A stretch of 64,000 bases of DNA from Streptomyces sp. NBC_00690 (GCF_036226685.1 NZ_CP109010.1:124001-188000), one strand, 5' to 3'. Counted from the stretch's first letter, positions 9,145 to 18,050 are shown. Numbers and translations are program-made. Notes: generated by a model not told the origin, from the letters alone.

Positions 9145-10062
9145 TCAGGCCGTCGGGTCGGCGGCCAGGCGATCCAGTTCCCGCATCGCCTGGACGAAGT
9201 CCTCTCGGTCATTGTTCTGGAACCGACGGAAGAACCAGTCAGGCACCCGGACCTGTTGCAGCCGAGTCTGGAGGAGCACATCCTGGACCTGCCGGGCCAG
9301 GTGGAGCAGCTCAGGCACATTCTCTGCGGGACACCCGCGCGAAACGTGTACACGCATGGCATCCATGGCCACCGCCTGTGCGTGTTCACGCGCCCCGGCA
9401 GTGTCCCACTGCGCAGCGGCGGTCTCCACCCCGAGCAGGAGAAGTCCAAGGGAAGGCACGAACCAGTGGAGCAGCAGGTCGGACACCGTCATCGAGCCTG
9501 CCAGCCCTGTCACCACGCCACCCAGGCACCAGACCAGCAGTGCGTACGTGATGGCCGTTGCGTATCGTCGACGCACCCGGGCGCCCCAGCCGAGGGTCTG
9601 CAACTGGCAGGCGAGAACGTCCAACGGGCGCTGCAATGCGGTGGCTTCATAGAAGTAGTCGTGCAGCCGTTCCTCCGACGCTCTGAACCCACGCGCCACG
9701 CGGCCCACCTCCTGGGCGGGGAGCGCCGAGCCACCCCCGAGAACGGTGTTCCAGGGGAGCCCGAGCAGCCGTACATCGAACATTTCCTGAAGCAGGGCCG
9801 CCCGCCGTATCTCCGCAATGCCCCGAAACCGCGCGCCCGCCGTGTAGGCGAGGGCCCACAACAGACCCAGCAGCGTGCCCGGTGTCTCCAGGACTGGTAC
9901 GAATACACCTGCCACGCCGGTCGCCGCCAGGAGCAGCGAGAGCCAGATACGCGCCAAGGCAAGCCGCTTGGCCCGGCTGTGTGAGACGGATGCCGCCTTG
10001 AGTAAGACCAGCAGGTCGGGGTCGTTCTGCCGCTGGAGAATCGACGTTCCCAGTGCTGCCAA
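9145..10062 (-). CDS. S-4TM family putative pore-forming effector
   Basis: A 305-aa protein with four predicted membrane helices: residues about 38-57 (ARIWLSLLLAATGVAGVFV), 62-80, 170-192 (AITYALLVWCLGGVVTGLAG) and 197-215. Between the pairs lies a cytoplasmic part with the block ALLQEMFDVRLLGLPWN and a later CQLQTLGW stretch. These are the features I associate with S-4TM putative effectors, predicted pore formers found next to nucleotide-signal or switch proteins. The start is TTG (10060-10062) with a GGGGGA element 6 bases upstream; no better start is visible. It is downstream of, and co-oriented with, the kinase/propeller gene (gap 175 bases) and converges on the STAND gene. Confidence 0.75.
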   Translation of the reverse strand: MAALGTSILQRQNDPDLLVLLKAASVSHSRAKRLALARIWLSLLLAATGVAGVFVPVLETPGTLLGLLWALAYTAGARFRGIAEIRRAALLQEMFDVRLLGLPWNTVLGGGSALPAQEVGRVARGFRASEERLHDYFYEATALQRPLDVLACQLQTLGWGARVRRRYATAITYALLVWCLGGVVTGLAGSMTVSDLLLHWFVPSLGLLLLGVETAAAQWDTAGAREHAQAVAMDAMRVHVSRGCPAENVPELLHLARQVQDVLLQTRLQQVRVPDWFFRRFQNNDREDFVQAMRELDRLAADPTA

Positions 10063-10237
10063 GGTATGTCCCCCGATGTGTTGATGCGGCGCCGCGGGCC
10101 CATGGCGGTCGGCCCGGCGGCGTACCGACCGCGAGAGGAGTCATGCCCAGACGGTGCCACCCGCATGCGTCAAAAGGCCGCGTCTGCAGTATCTCGGGAC
10201 AATGGCCCAGCGCTGCGGGGACGCAGCAGGACGGAGT

Positions 10238-12505
10238 TCAGAGAGCCCGTACCTCCAACCGCCCGTCCGTGCTGAGCAGTGCGATCAGCCTGCCATCGCG
10301 GGACAGGGCGACATCGGCGCCGGTGCCGGACTGTTCGAGCTGGGTGCCGCCGTCCATGGTCGGGATGGACAGCCGTCCTCTCCTGAGCCAGAACAGTGTT
10401 CCCGTCTCGGTGCAGACCAGACGCATGCCCTTCGCTCCCAAGGCTTCTTTGCTCTCCCGATTGGTGAGCTTGCGGCTGTACACCTCCGACCCGTCGCTGG
10501 TGCGCCATACGACGACCTCCTCGAAGGTGACGCAACCGACGAGGCTGCCTGAAGGCGAGACCGCGAGCTGCAGGCCGGGATCAGGGGTCGCCTTCTGCAT
10601 GAACTTGGGCAGAAACACTAGGCTATTGGCCACACTCCGTCGAAGGGGCTCCTGGCCACGGGGGTAGATGTACACCTCGCGTGAACTGGCCATGGCGACG
10701 ACCGAGGCGTCGACACTGACCGCGCTCGCCGCCATCGAAGGCGGGCACGACAGGGTCTCGATCGGCGTCCCGTCCTCGAAGTTCCGTACGGTCAGCTCGT
10801 GTCGGTTGTGGGTGGCGAACACGTCCCCGCCGCTGGTCACCAGGAAATGCTCACCATTGCCGAGGGGGACCGGGGGCCGGGGGATCGCCCCGCTGCCCTG
10901 CGGAAAGTGTGTGATCTCCAGTTGCTTCGGGCGAGCAACCAAGACAGTGTGCGTCAGGGACGCAACCAGTGATTGATGGCCTAGCTGTAGGCGTGGGGCG
11001 CGCCCCGTGGTGCCGGGCAGTTCGCCCCCAGCAACGGTCCAGCGGCGCACACCTCCCTCGCTGTCAATGGCCATCACCGTGTCATCGGGGCCGAATCCGA
11101 CCACAGCCAGGGCGTCCGGCGCCCCCGTGTGTGTATCCCACAACCGCCGCCGAGGCACCACGTCCGGAACGAACTCCGCTGCCCTTTCTCGTGCGGCCTG
11201 GTTCACCTTTGCGAAGCTGGCAGCCAAGGAGAAGGAGTCCTTGCCAAGTTCCAGCGGCCAGGGCCTGGCCCCGATGCCCTTCTCAGCGCTCCGGAACAGC
11301 ACCTCCCCGCCCGCGTGCGCCGCGAGACGGGCGAACCAGGTTCGGCCGGCTTCGCTGATCTTCGTGTACGTCGTGAAGCGCAGGGCCGTCGCCATGAGCG
11401 AGAGCAGGAACTGCCGTTCCCACGGGTCGCCCCAGCCCGTCATCGCTTCACGAGCGGCGTGGCGGACTGTCGCCACCAGTTCGGCCGTCTCGGGGACAAT
11501 CCGCGCGCGATGGGCGGCATCCGGGTCCACGATGAATCGCAGGAGAGCATGACGCTGATCGTGCGGCAGCTCCTGCTCGTGATCTAAGTACGGCACCAGA
11601 GCGGACAGCAGTAGGGTGGCCACGTCGCGACCGAGATCCGCGCTCATGTTGAAGGTACACAGATCGATGAGCCGGTACGCCTGTGGCTGCACCAGCTTTT
11701 CCTCTCGGGGTACGAGAATGTTGTCGAGGTGAAGGTCACCGTGGCCGAGTCCCCGCAGGATCGTAATCAACGGATCCGTGAGCGCCGAATGCCTTCCCTC
11801 GACGAGCAAATACGGATTCGGCAGCCGCATTCCATCGCTGTACAGCCAGGGACGTGAGGGATCCAGGACGCGCAGCTCCTGACCAAACGCCTGGAGGGAA
11901 CCGCCGCCTGTCCACACATCGTTGAGTTCACGGCGAAGGAACTCGGACACCGTCATTCGCTCGAGACCGGCGCTCTCCAGTACGTTTTCGTTCCACTCGG
12001 AGAGCAATCCCTGGACAACCGCCTTGACGACCGTTTTCCGTTCTTCGTGGGGGAGGGCCCCTGCCGGGAACACATCGGTCAGTCTGTCGCCGGCGACTTC
12101 CTGGAACATCACCGCCCTGCCGTCCGGAAGGTCCAGTGACGGATGAGGCTGATCGACCAGGTGCTGCTGTGTGAACGTGCCGGAGGCTTTCAAGGCTTCC
12201 GTATGAGCGGATACCTCCCTTCCGGGCGGTCCAGCGCAGATCACCTTGACGACGAGTTGCTGGCGCGGGGGCGCGACAAGGGCGATGAACAGGACGGCGC
12301 CGTTGTAGCTCGTGCCCGGCGAAGTCCACACCGGCCGTCGCAGGTGCAGATCGGACCAACCAGTGTCCTGAGCCTGACGCAGGAGACCGTCGACGACCTC
12401 TTGCCCACAATGTGTGGTGATCCACTGAAGGTCTTCCTGGGGGATGCGCAGTGGCACCGGGGGAGCCTTTCGGAAAAAGCGTTTGGAGATGGTCCAGCGT
12501 GACAT
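10238..12505 (-). CDS. Kinase-like protein with beta-propeller-like C-terminus, 755 aa
   Basis: The N-terminal ~420 residues are homologous to the kinase-like domain of the 1225-aa protein. They share LVVKV (candidate beta3 Lys), LPDGRAVMFQEV, the catalytic loop H255-G-D-L-H-x-D-N-ILVP and RLIDL, followed by GRDVATLLLS. Catalytic residues are intact. The C-terminal ~300 residues are beta-rich with repeats of the type DALAVVGFGPDDTVMA, GDVFATHNRHELTVR and ADVALSRDGRLIALLS, typical of WD40/propeller folds, instead of the STAND/TPR part. The ATG at 12505 has no clear SD and lies only 27 bases from the IS terminus at 12533, so the native promoter, and possibly the true start, was replaced by the insertion. 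Probably co-transcribed with the S-4TM gene. Confidence 0.75.
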   Translation of the reverse strand: MSRWTISKRFFRKAPPVPLRIPQEDLQWITTHCGQEVVDGLLRQAQDTGWSDLHLRRPVWTSPGTSYNGAVLFIALVAPPRQQLVVKVICAGPPGREVSAHTEALKASGTFTQQHLVDQPHPSLDLPDGRAVMFQEVAGDRLTDVFPAGALPHEERKTVVKAVVQGLLSEWNENVLESAGLERMTVSEFLRRELNDVWTGGGSLQAFGQELRVLDPSRPWLYSDGMRLPNPYLLVEGRHSALTDPLITILRGLGHGDLHLDNILVPREEKLVQPQAYRLIDLCTFNMSADLGRDVATLLLSALVPYLDHEQELPHDQRHALLRFIVDPDAAHRARIVPETAELVATVRHAAREAMTGWGDPWERQFLLSLMATALRFTTYTKISEAGRTWFARLAAHAGGEVLFRSAEKGIGARPWPLELGKDSFSLAASFAKVNQAARERAAEFVPDVVPRRRLWDTHTGAPDALAVVGFGPDDTVMAIDSEGGVRRWTVAGGELPGTTGRAPRLQLGHQSLVASLTHTVLVARPKQLEITHFPQGSGAIPRPPVPLGNGEHFLVTSGGDVFATHNRHELTVRNFEDGTPIETLSCPPSMAASAVSVDASVVAMASSREVYIYPRGQEPLRRSVANSLVFLPKFMQKATPDPGLQLAVSPSGSLVGCVTFEEVVVWRTSDGSEVYSRKLTNRESKEALGAKGMRLVCTETGTLFWLRRGRLSIPTMDGGTQLEQSGTGADVALSRDGRLIALLSTDGRLEVRAL

Positions 12506-12532
12506 GAGGCGGGGTCGCGTGAAAGTGAGGTG

Positions 12533-13291
12533 ATCCCCGGAGTGTGGACACAGCGGTTCATGCTGCGAGTTGGAGTTTAGCTGTCTTACGGTGCTTGTGT
12601 TCGAACTCCAGCGGTGAGTGGTAGCCCAGCGCGCTGTGGCGTCGGTGGGTGTTGTAGTAGGTGAGCCACTGGAAGATCTCCAGCCTCGCCTGCCTCATCG
12701 TCGAGAACAGCTTCCCGTGCATCGTTTCTCGCTTCAGTCCCTGCCAGAGGCTCTCGGCCAGGGCGTTGTCATAGCTCGAGCCGACCTTGCCCATGCTCCT
12801 GCGGATGCCATGCTGGTGGCAGACTTGGGCGAACGCGGCGGACGTGTATTGCGATCCGCGGTCCGCGTGGAAGATCACTCCGTCGGCTTGCCCGCCGCGT
12901 GCCGCGACCGCGGCATGGAGCGCGTCGATGACGAGCTCGGCCCGCATGTGCGGGGCCATCGAGTAGCCGAGGACCCGGCGGGAGCGGATGTCGATGACGC
13001 AGGCGAGGTAGATCCACGCGGCTCCGACCTGCACGTATGTGATGTCGCCGCACCATTTCTCGTCCAGCGTGCCGGCCGCGAATTTCCGCTGGACCAGGTC
13101 TGGCACTGGCGGCGCGAGGAGGTCTGGGACAGTGGTGCGCTTTTTCTTCCGCAGGTGGCGGCCGATGATGCCGTGCTTGCGCATCAGCCTGGCGACCCGT
13201 TTGCGGTTGACCGTGTCCGAAGCCGCGCAGCTCGGCGTGGACCCGGAGCGCGCCGTAGTTCCCGCAGTGTTCACCATGGATTTCGCGGATC
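12533..13291 (-). mobile_element. Right fragment of an IS3-type insertion sequence
   Basis: Inverted relative to the fragment at 4097. It keeps the element's right terminus (TGATCCCCGGAGTGTGG reading inward from 12533) and the catalytic two-thirds of orfB, and is cut at about 13291, where similarity to the left fragment starts (GATCCGCGAAATCCATGG, minus strand). No target duplication can be seen because the element is incomplete. It separates the kinase/propeller gene from the AbiJ-like remnant. Confidence 0.8.
12558..13291 (-). pseudogene. Truncated IS3-family transposase OrfB (catalytic part)
   Basis: The rve-type DDE domain is present: KWCGDITYVQV (first D), FHADRGSQYTS (second D) and SSYDNALAESLWQGLKRE (E), then the conserved end YNTHRRHSALGYHSPLEFE. 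The N-terminal part with HTH and SRSGYYRW is missing, and a frame change occurs before DTVNRKRV. It overlaps the left copy over about 55 residues (IHGEH to KKKRT). It is presumably inactive for lack of the N-terminus and OrfA. Confidence 0.85.
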
Positions 13292-13573
13292 CGGTCCGTC
13301 TGCGAGCTCCAACCGGGAATCCTCGAAGATCCAGTCATCGTCCAGATCTTAGTTGTTGATCCGGTGCTGCTGGATGTCAGCGCGTACGGTCGGGAGTTGG
13401 CTGTTCTCAGCCGTGGGTTGGTCCAGGTCGTAGAGGTCCTCCAGGAACGTGACCTCGTCCAGCTTCCCCCACCAGGGGCTCGATATCCCGCGCAGGTAGT
13501 CGAAGATGTCGTGCCGCGTCACCGTCGTGATCGATGGCTGCGGGTGTGCCGAAGCGGGATCGCTGGATGTCAT
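13291..13573 (-). pseudogene. AbiJ-like N-terminal domain remnant, cut by the IS3 fragment
   Basis: From ATG 13573 the frame encodes TRHDIFDYLRGISSPWWGKL, then DEVTFLEDLYDLDQ and DIQQHRINN, and hits TAA at 13349-13351. Read through that stop, the same frame continues DLDDDWIFEDSRLELADG before meeting the IS at about 13291. The order (TRxDIFD, W-G-L-DE-FL-LYDL, DI-QHR-NN-DW-F-D-R) matches what I know as an AbiJ N-terminal domain (NTD3 type), which precedes a HEPN-type effector in abortive-infection proteins. The effector part is absent. Two separate lesions, a stop codon and the insertion, show that it is dead. Confidence 0.7.
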
Positions 13574-13947
13574 GGGTCTGAGGATGAAGGACAGAGCGTC
13601 CAGGTACGGGCAGATCGAGATATTTCTCCTCCCCAGCCCCCGACGAGATGCCAGGCGGAGCGCCGCAGCAGGACCCCGACCGCGAGCCGCTCACGACCCC
13701 CACGCGGACGACATCGCCCCAGGTGTCCGCTGTCCCCAATCTCTCGGCTCAAAAGAGCAGCATCATGACCCGGGACCATGTTCCCGACCGTCCACCACCG
13801 CTAAGCGCACCGCGTCACCGACGCCCTTCCACACGACCACTAGAACGGAAGGACTCCGGCCGGGGGCTTCATGCGTCCGGGAGGAGACCGCCGTGCCCAC
13901 CGGGCACGTGACTAGGCATTTCCCGGACCAACGCTTGACCTTCGACC
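13574..13947. other. Intergenic stretch without a convincing gene
   Basis: Only shadow frames are open. It should contain the original promoter of the AbiJ-like gene, but I see no clear motif. Confidence 0.4.
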
Positions 13948-14090
13948 ATGTCGATCCGTCCCTGCCACAGCTCCTCTCGGGCCAGAGAGAAGAAGCCAAA
14001 CCGGTTGCCGGCCACCTACCACCGCACCCACGGCATTCGCTACTTCCACGGCACCCGTGGCGAGTCAACCCGCCCCGACGAACACGACCG
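13948..14090 (+). pseudogene. Fragment of an IS630-like transposase
   Basis: A short stretch encodes REKKPNRLPATYHRTHGIRYFHG, here broken as REKKPNRLPATY and HRTHGIRYFHG. This resembles the central part of IS630-type transposases, just before the second catalytic Asp. No flanking transposase sequence or terminal repeats are visible. The identification rests on one block and is tentative. Confidence 0.4.
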
Positions 14091-14144
14091 GAGCCAGGCA
14101 AATGCTGTGCAGCGGCCGTCCGACCGAGACCGTCGCATTCGACC

Positions 14145-16976
14145 TCAGGGGGTGTCCTGGCGGCTCCTGTGGCGGGAGCACCTCACGTCTGATGGCGGGA
14201 CACGAGGATCAGGGGTCGGCCCGAGAGGCAGTGACCACGCTTTGCGGATGGTGTCGATCAGAGGGCGGGCGCTGTAGGGCGATATCCCGAGTTCCTGTCG
14301 TGCATCGGCCAGCCGTTCAGGATCGCCGTCCTGGCCGTGCTCGGCTGCGAGTTGCGTACGGCGCTCGAGTCCTTCGGTGCTGAAGATGTCGAGCAGGGTG
14401 AGTGAGAAGTAGGCGTATGTAGACGCTTCGTCGATGAGTTGGCGTGCGTCGCTGCTGAGATCCGGATCGTCTGGTGGTCTGTGTGATGGGTCGTCGGCGG
14501 TCGCGGGGTGGGGTCGGGGGGCGTCGGCGTGAAAGGCGAAGTGGTCGAGTGTGCGCAGCACGTCCGTTTCTACGCATGGGCAGGGGTCGCGCAGGTAGCT
14601 GCTGAGCGTGCGGAGGGAAGCGAGGACGTTGTTGGTGTCGTGCGTCCACTGCTGTTTGCTCAGCAGGGTGCGGAAGCCGGCGAAGGTTTCCGCGAGTTCT
14701 TCCAGGATGAGGTGCCGGGAGATGTCTGTGAGTTCGTAGGATTGGGTTTTGTCCTGTGTCTCGCGGAGCTGCAGTCCGTAGCGGAGCAGGTCGCGCAGGA
14801 TGCCGCCTGATAGAGCGTGGGCGAGCAGGATGTGGGGGTCTTTCAGTCTCTGGGAGCGCTTGGCGAGGATGGCGCGTGAGTCTCTGAGGGTGCTGGGTTG
14901 GACGTGGATGATGTCGTCCAGGGAGCTGTCGGTGGCGTCCCGGTGTGGCAGGCCTCTGCGGACGAAGGCGGCTCCGACGTCCTCGGCAACCGAGATCAGG
15001 TAGTGGACCAGGGGAACGCCGAGGATGGCCTTGATCTCGCGGAGGAACGCGAGCGCATCGGTGTCCGCGCCCAGGCGGTCCACTTCGTCGATGGCGATCA
15101 CGACGGTCTTGCCCGCTCCAGTTCTTTCGATGGCGATGTGCTTGAGCAGTTCGCGGAATTCTTCGACCAGTTCCGGGTAGTTCGGGGGGACTGTGGACAC
15201 GGAAGCGGAGTGGTTGGTGCCCAGACTCAGTATCTGGGCTGTGCCTCCGGTGGTCAGGCCGTGGGTGGTCTGCTGGATCGTCTGAAGACGGTAGAGGTGG
15301 CTCTGGCACCGCGTGACTAACTCGGGTTCCTCTGGCTGTGGGTGCCAGTCCCCCGCTTTCGATACCAGGACTCCGGCGATGATGCCTGCCAGCCGCAGTG
15401 GGTTGTCCGGGTCCGCCAGGAAGGAACGCATCTGCGGGTTGGTGATGAGAAACAGGAGCAGGTATATCCCGGCGGCGGCGGCGATCGGGCGGAAGATTCT
15501 CTCCAGGTGGATGCGCCACCTTCCGAGGGGGAGCTCGACTCCGGAATCACGGGCGAGGCGTAAGACCCACCACACGACCAGCAGCGCTCCTGCGTAGCCG
15601 ACGGCCTGGTAGAGGGCCTCGGTCTGGGCGTTGTGGAGGTGCCGGGCCTGCTGGCGGATCTGTTCATCCAAAAGGACCGTGGCAGCGGATGCCCAGGCCA
15701 GGAGGAGCCCGATGGGTCTGATGCCGCGCATCCACAGGCGTCCCAGCATGCGTGGTAGCCAGGCAGCGTCCCTGGACTGCCACCAGGCGATCCCGCCGAT
15801 CGTGACGGTCAGGCTTGCGACGACGGTGTGGCCTTGCCAGATTGTCGCCATGTCGTCGCGTACTGCGTTGGTGTACGTGCGTGCGACGTCGAATAGGGAC
15901 GTGGCGTACCGCTCGTACAGGGACCGCACCGAGGTTGACAGGCCTAGCACCACCAGGGCGGCGGCGGGCACCGCGAAGGAACTCCACCGAATCAATCGCT
16001 TGGCCTGGTTCTTCACTCTCCGCAGTAGTCTGCGCGTGGGCGACAGCCGCGCGAAGCCTGTGGGTTCATAGCCCAGGTCGCGCATGTACTTCTCGCACAG
16101 CCGCACCGACAGCGACAGCAAGAAGTCATGCGGAGCATAGGTGGCTGGCGCTTGGACGATCACACCGAAACCGGCCTTCTTGACGCACTGCTCCAGCAGC
16201 GTCGTTTTGCCTGCACCACGTGGGCCGCAGACGGCGATGGTGCCGTCCTCAAGTTGCGTGAGCTTGCGCTCCAGTTGACGCCTGGCGCCGTTCTCGACGA
16301 TGTAGCCCGGGGCTCGAGGCGCGCGCAGGCCCCATTCGAAGTCGTCGGGGATGAAGAGGGAGTCGGGGTCGTCACCGAGCATGTGGTGGACCAGATCGGC
16401 CACCACGGGCCCGGTGCCTCTCTCCTGTAGGTCTTCGCCCCAGCGTGCGGCGCATGCTCCTACCTCTATGCGCTGGACGAGCCAGGCAGCCGCCAGGCTG
16501 GCGGCTTTCAGGCACTGCCTCAGGTTGGGCCACGCCGAAGACCCGCGCCATATGAACAGCGTGATCATCGTGGCTGCTGTCACCAGGACCGCTATGAGCA
16601 GGGCGAGTAGGCCACCGAGTATCAACAGTGCCAGGGAGCCGATAACGATCATGGAGCAGACGACTCGCCAGTTCCACTCCGTCTCGCGTGCCGCTCTCTC
16701 GTGCCTGTCCCGGGCTTCGGCCAGTTCCGCAACCGCTCTGTCGAACAGGGGCGCTGGGCACCGGATGGTGGTGTACCGGCGGTATCTCGCCGTCCTCATA
16801 GCCTCCATGACAGCGCCACGGTCTACTCCGTCGCGTTTTCCGAACAGTCGCTCCGTCTCGGGTGCGTCGAGCGCGGCCCTCACGCACCGATGGTAGATCT
16901 CCGACTTGTCTTCACCACTGATGAAATCGAAGACCCTCGCTCCCCATAGCTCCAGCCAGGCATGCAACCGCCGCAT
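14145..16976 (-). CDS. KAP-type membrane P-loop NTPase, 943 aa
   Basis: A Walker A motif (CGPRGAGKTTLLEQ) lies at about residues 250-262 and Walker B (VVIAIDEVDRLG) at about 623-634. The ~350 residues between them contain about six membrane helices, for example VPAAALVVLGLSTS, IGLLLAWASAATVLL, AGALLVVWWVL and AAAAGIYLLLFLI. Two more lie near residues 105-150 (IVIGSLALLILGGLLALLIAV). Membrane segments inserted between Walker A and B are the hallmark of KAP NTPases, many of which are linked to phage exclusion or conflict. After Walker B come a sensor-like HYLISVAEDVG region and a helical C-terminus. It stands alone, with no methylase or nuclease partner adjacent. Confidence 0.75.
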   Translation of the reverse strand: MRRLHAWLELWGARVFDFISGEDKSEIYHRCVRAALDAPETERLFGKRDGVDRGAVMEAMRTARYRRYTTIRCPAPLFDRAVAELAEARDRHERAARETEWNWRVVCSMIVIGSLALLILGGLLALLIAVLVTAATMITLFIWRGSSAWPNLRQCLKAASLAAAWLVQRIEVGACAARWGEDLQERGTGPVVADLVHHMLGDDPDSLFIPDDFEWGLRAPRAPGYIVENGARRQLERKLTQLEDGTIAVCGPRGAGKTTLLEQCVKKAGFGVIVQAPATYAPHDFLLSLSVRLCEKYMRDLGYEPTGFARLSPTRRLLRRVKNQAKRLIRWSSFAVPAAALVVLGLSTSVRSLYERYATSLFDVARTYTNAVRDDMATIWQGHTVVASLTVTIGGIAWWQSRDAAWLPRMLGRLWMRGIRPIGLLLAWASAATVLLDEQIRQQARHLHNAQTEALYQAVGYAGALLVVWWVLRLARDSGVELPLGRWRIHLERIFRPIAAAAGIYLLLFLITNPQMRSFLADPDNPLRLAGIIAGVLVSKAGDWHPQPEEPELVTRCQSHLYRLQTIQQTTHGLTTGGTAQILSLGTNHSASVSTVPPNYPELVEEFRELLKHIAIERTGAGKTVVIAIDEVDRLGADTDALAFLREIKAILGVPLVHYLISVAEDVGAAFVRRGLPHRDATDSSLDDIIHVQPSTLRDSRAILAKRSQRLKDPHILLAHALSGGILRDLLRYGLQLRETQDKTQSYELTDISRHLILEELAETFAGFRTLLSKQQWTHDTNNVLASLRTLSSYLRDPCPCVETDVLRTLDHFAFHADAPRPHPATADDPSHRPPDDPDLSSDARQLIDEASTYAYFSLTLLDIFSTEGLERRTQLAAEHGQDGDPERLADARQELGISPYSARPLIDTIRKAWSLPLGPTPDPRVPPSDVRCSRHRSRQDTP

Positions 16977-17330
16977 CCGTCCACCTTCCCCCCAGTGCAG
17001 AACCTGCGGATGCTAACCCTGGGATCTCTACGCTCGAGAGCGTTCCACCGAAGGTGGCTCAGTTCGTGCGCATCGCTACCCACAAGTCGTCGAGCCGCGG
17101 GGATGGCCGAGCCAGGCGAACACCTCAGGGGCCCCGCAAACGCTGCGCGAAGTCAGTCCCCGCCCTCCTCGAAGCGCCAAGGAGCCGACTCCAGCGGTAT
17201 CCAGCGCACCTTCATGTACCGCTCCCCCGGTTCTTCCGGATTTTGGAGTTCATCGCATCTCCTGAGCTGGGATGTTGCGACGACCACCAGAAGTCAAGAC
17301 CGGGCTTCGTCGTGCTGCCCGAAGGACACC
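16977..17330. other. Intergenic stretch between divergent genes
   Basis: It lies between the KAP NTPase (minus) and the RelE-like gene (plus). A 20-codon minus-strand frame from 17217 with a good GGGGGAGC SD is present but too short to support. No repeat is seen. Confidence 0.4.
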
Positions 17331-17606
17331 GTGTCCACGTACGAGGCCCTCCCCCGCTTCACCACCGAACGACACCGGTGCTTCCGCCGCATCATGCGTA
17401 CCTTTGTCCACGACATCCGCACCGGCCGGGGCTTCCGCCCGGGCCTGCACGTGAAATGGGCAAAGTGCGCACGGAGCGGCGTCTACGAGCTCACCTGGTC
17501 CATGGGCACTGGCCTCGCCGGACGCGCAACGTGGCAATACGGCAGCCCCCGACGCCCCATCATCTGGCGACGCATCGGCACCCGCGACACCCTCACCGGC
17601 CCATGA
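17331..17606 (+). CDS. RelE/ParE-like toxin, 91 aa
   Basis: Starts at GTG 17331 with SD GAAGGA 4 bases upstream. The fold signature is that of a RelE-type family common in Streptomyces: YEALPRFTTERHRCFRRI, then FRPGLHVK, GVYELTWS, GRATWQYG and the C-terminal IIWRRIGTRDT. It probably acts as an mRNA interferase or a relative. No antitoxin gene is recognisable on either side, so it is either an orphan or its partner has decayed. The frame is open far upstream, but the composition changes at the GTG. Confidence 0.65.
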   Translation: MSTYEALPRFTTERHRCFRRIMRTFVHDIRTGRGFRPGLHVKWAKCARSGVYELTWSMGTGLAGRATWQYGSPRRPIIWRRIGTRDTLTGP

Positions 17607-17747
17607 ACGGCCATGCCTCGAGCGGACGCTCTCAGGCGAGGGGGTGCCGGGTCTATACCCAGGTCCGGTCACTACGGACACGCGCACGGGTCAAAGGTAC
17701 GTGCGGGGGCCACTCGTCGCGCACCTGACGTGCCTACAGTTTTGGTT

Positions 17748-18050
17748 TCACCGTCGGTCGTCTGTGATCGCCTTGCGGCCGAGGTCGTAGGCCATGCTGG
17801 CGACGCTCAGGGACACGAGCGGCCATATGAGTCCGGGGGTGGGTGGGATCTGGCCGCTGATCAGAGCTGTGACGAGCAAACTGTTGCTGAGAACCGCGGC
17901 GATGCCAGTTGTGCTGCCCCACACAGGCGCCCGTACTTCGAGAATCACCCGACCAGACTCTTGCTGCCTGGGCAGGTCACAGCGGCCGGCACGTGGAGGC
18001 GCCGTAGCTGGCGGGACAGTGGGGCGAGCGGCGTTGTTGCTGAGCGACAT
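17748..18050 (-). CDS. Small two-helix membrane protein, 100 aa
   Basis: ATG 18050 is preceded by a strong AGGAGAAGTC. The longer open frame upstream is Cys/Pro-rich and rejected. The first ~55 residues are hydrophilic. Two membrane helices follow: about 52-70 (TGIAAVLSNSLLVTALI) and 76-94 (GLIWPLVSLSVASMAYDL), with a basic tail (GRKAITDDRR). Divergent to the HTH/coiled-coil gene at 18293 (242 bases between starts). The same arrangement is repeated at 30414/30745, which suggests a functional pair. No family recognised. Confidence 0.65.
   Translation of the reverse strand: MSLSNNAARPTVPPATAPPRAGRCDLPRQQESGRVILEVRAPVWGSTTGIAAVLSNSLLVTALISGQIPPTPGLIWPLVSLSVASMAYDLGRKAITDDRR

Noticed and set aside
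17158..17217. 20-codon minus-strand ORF with a good SD as an antitoxin for the RelE-like gene
   Set aside because: Too short, on the opposite strand and without antitoxin features. It may be a gene fragment.
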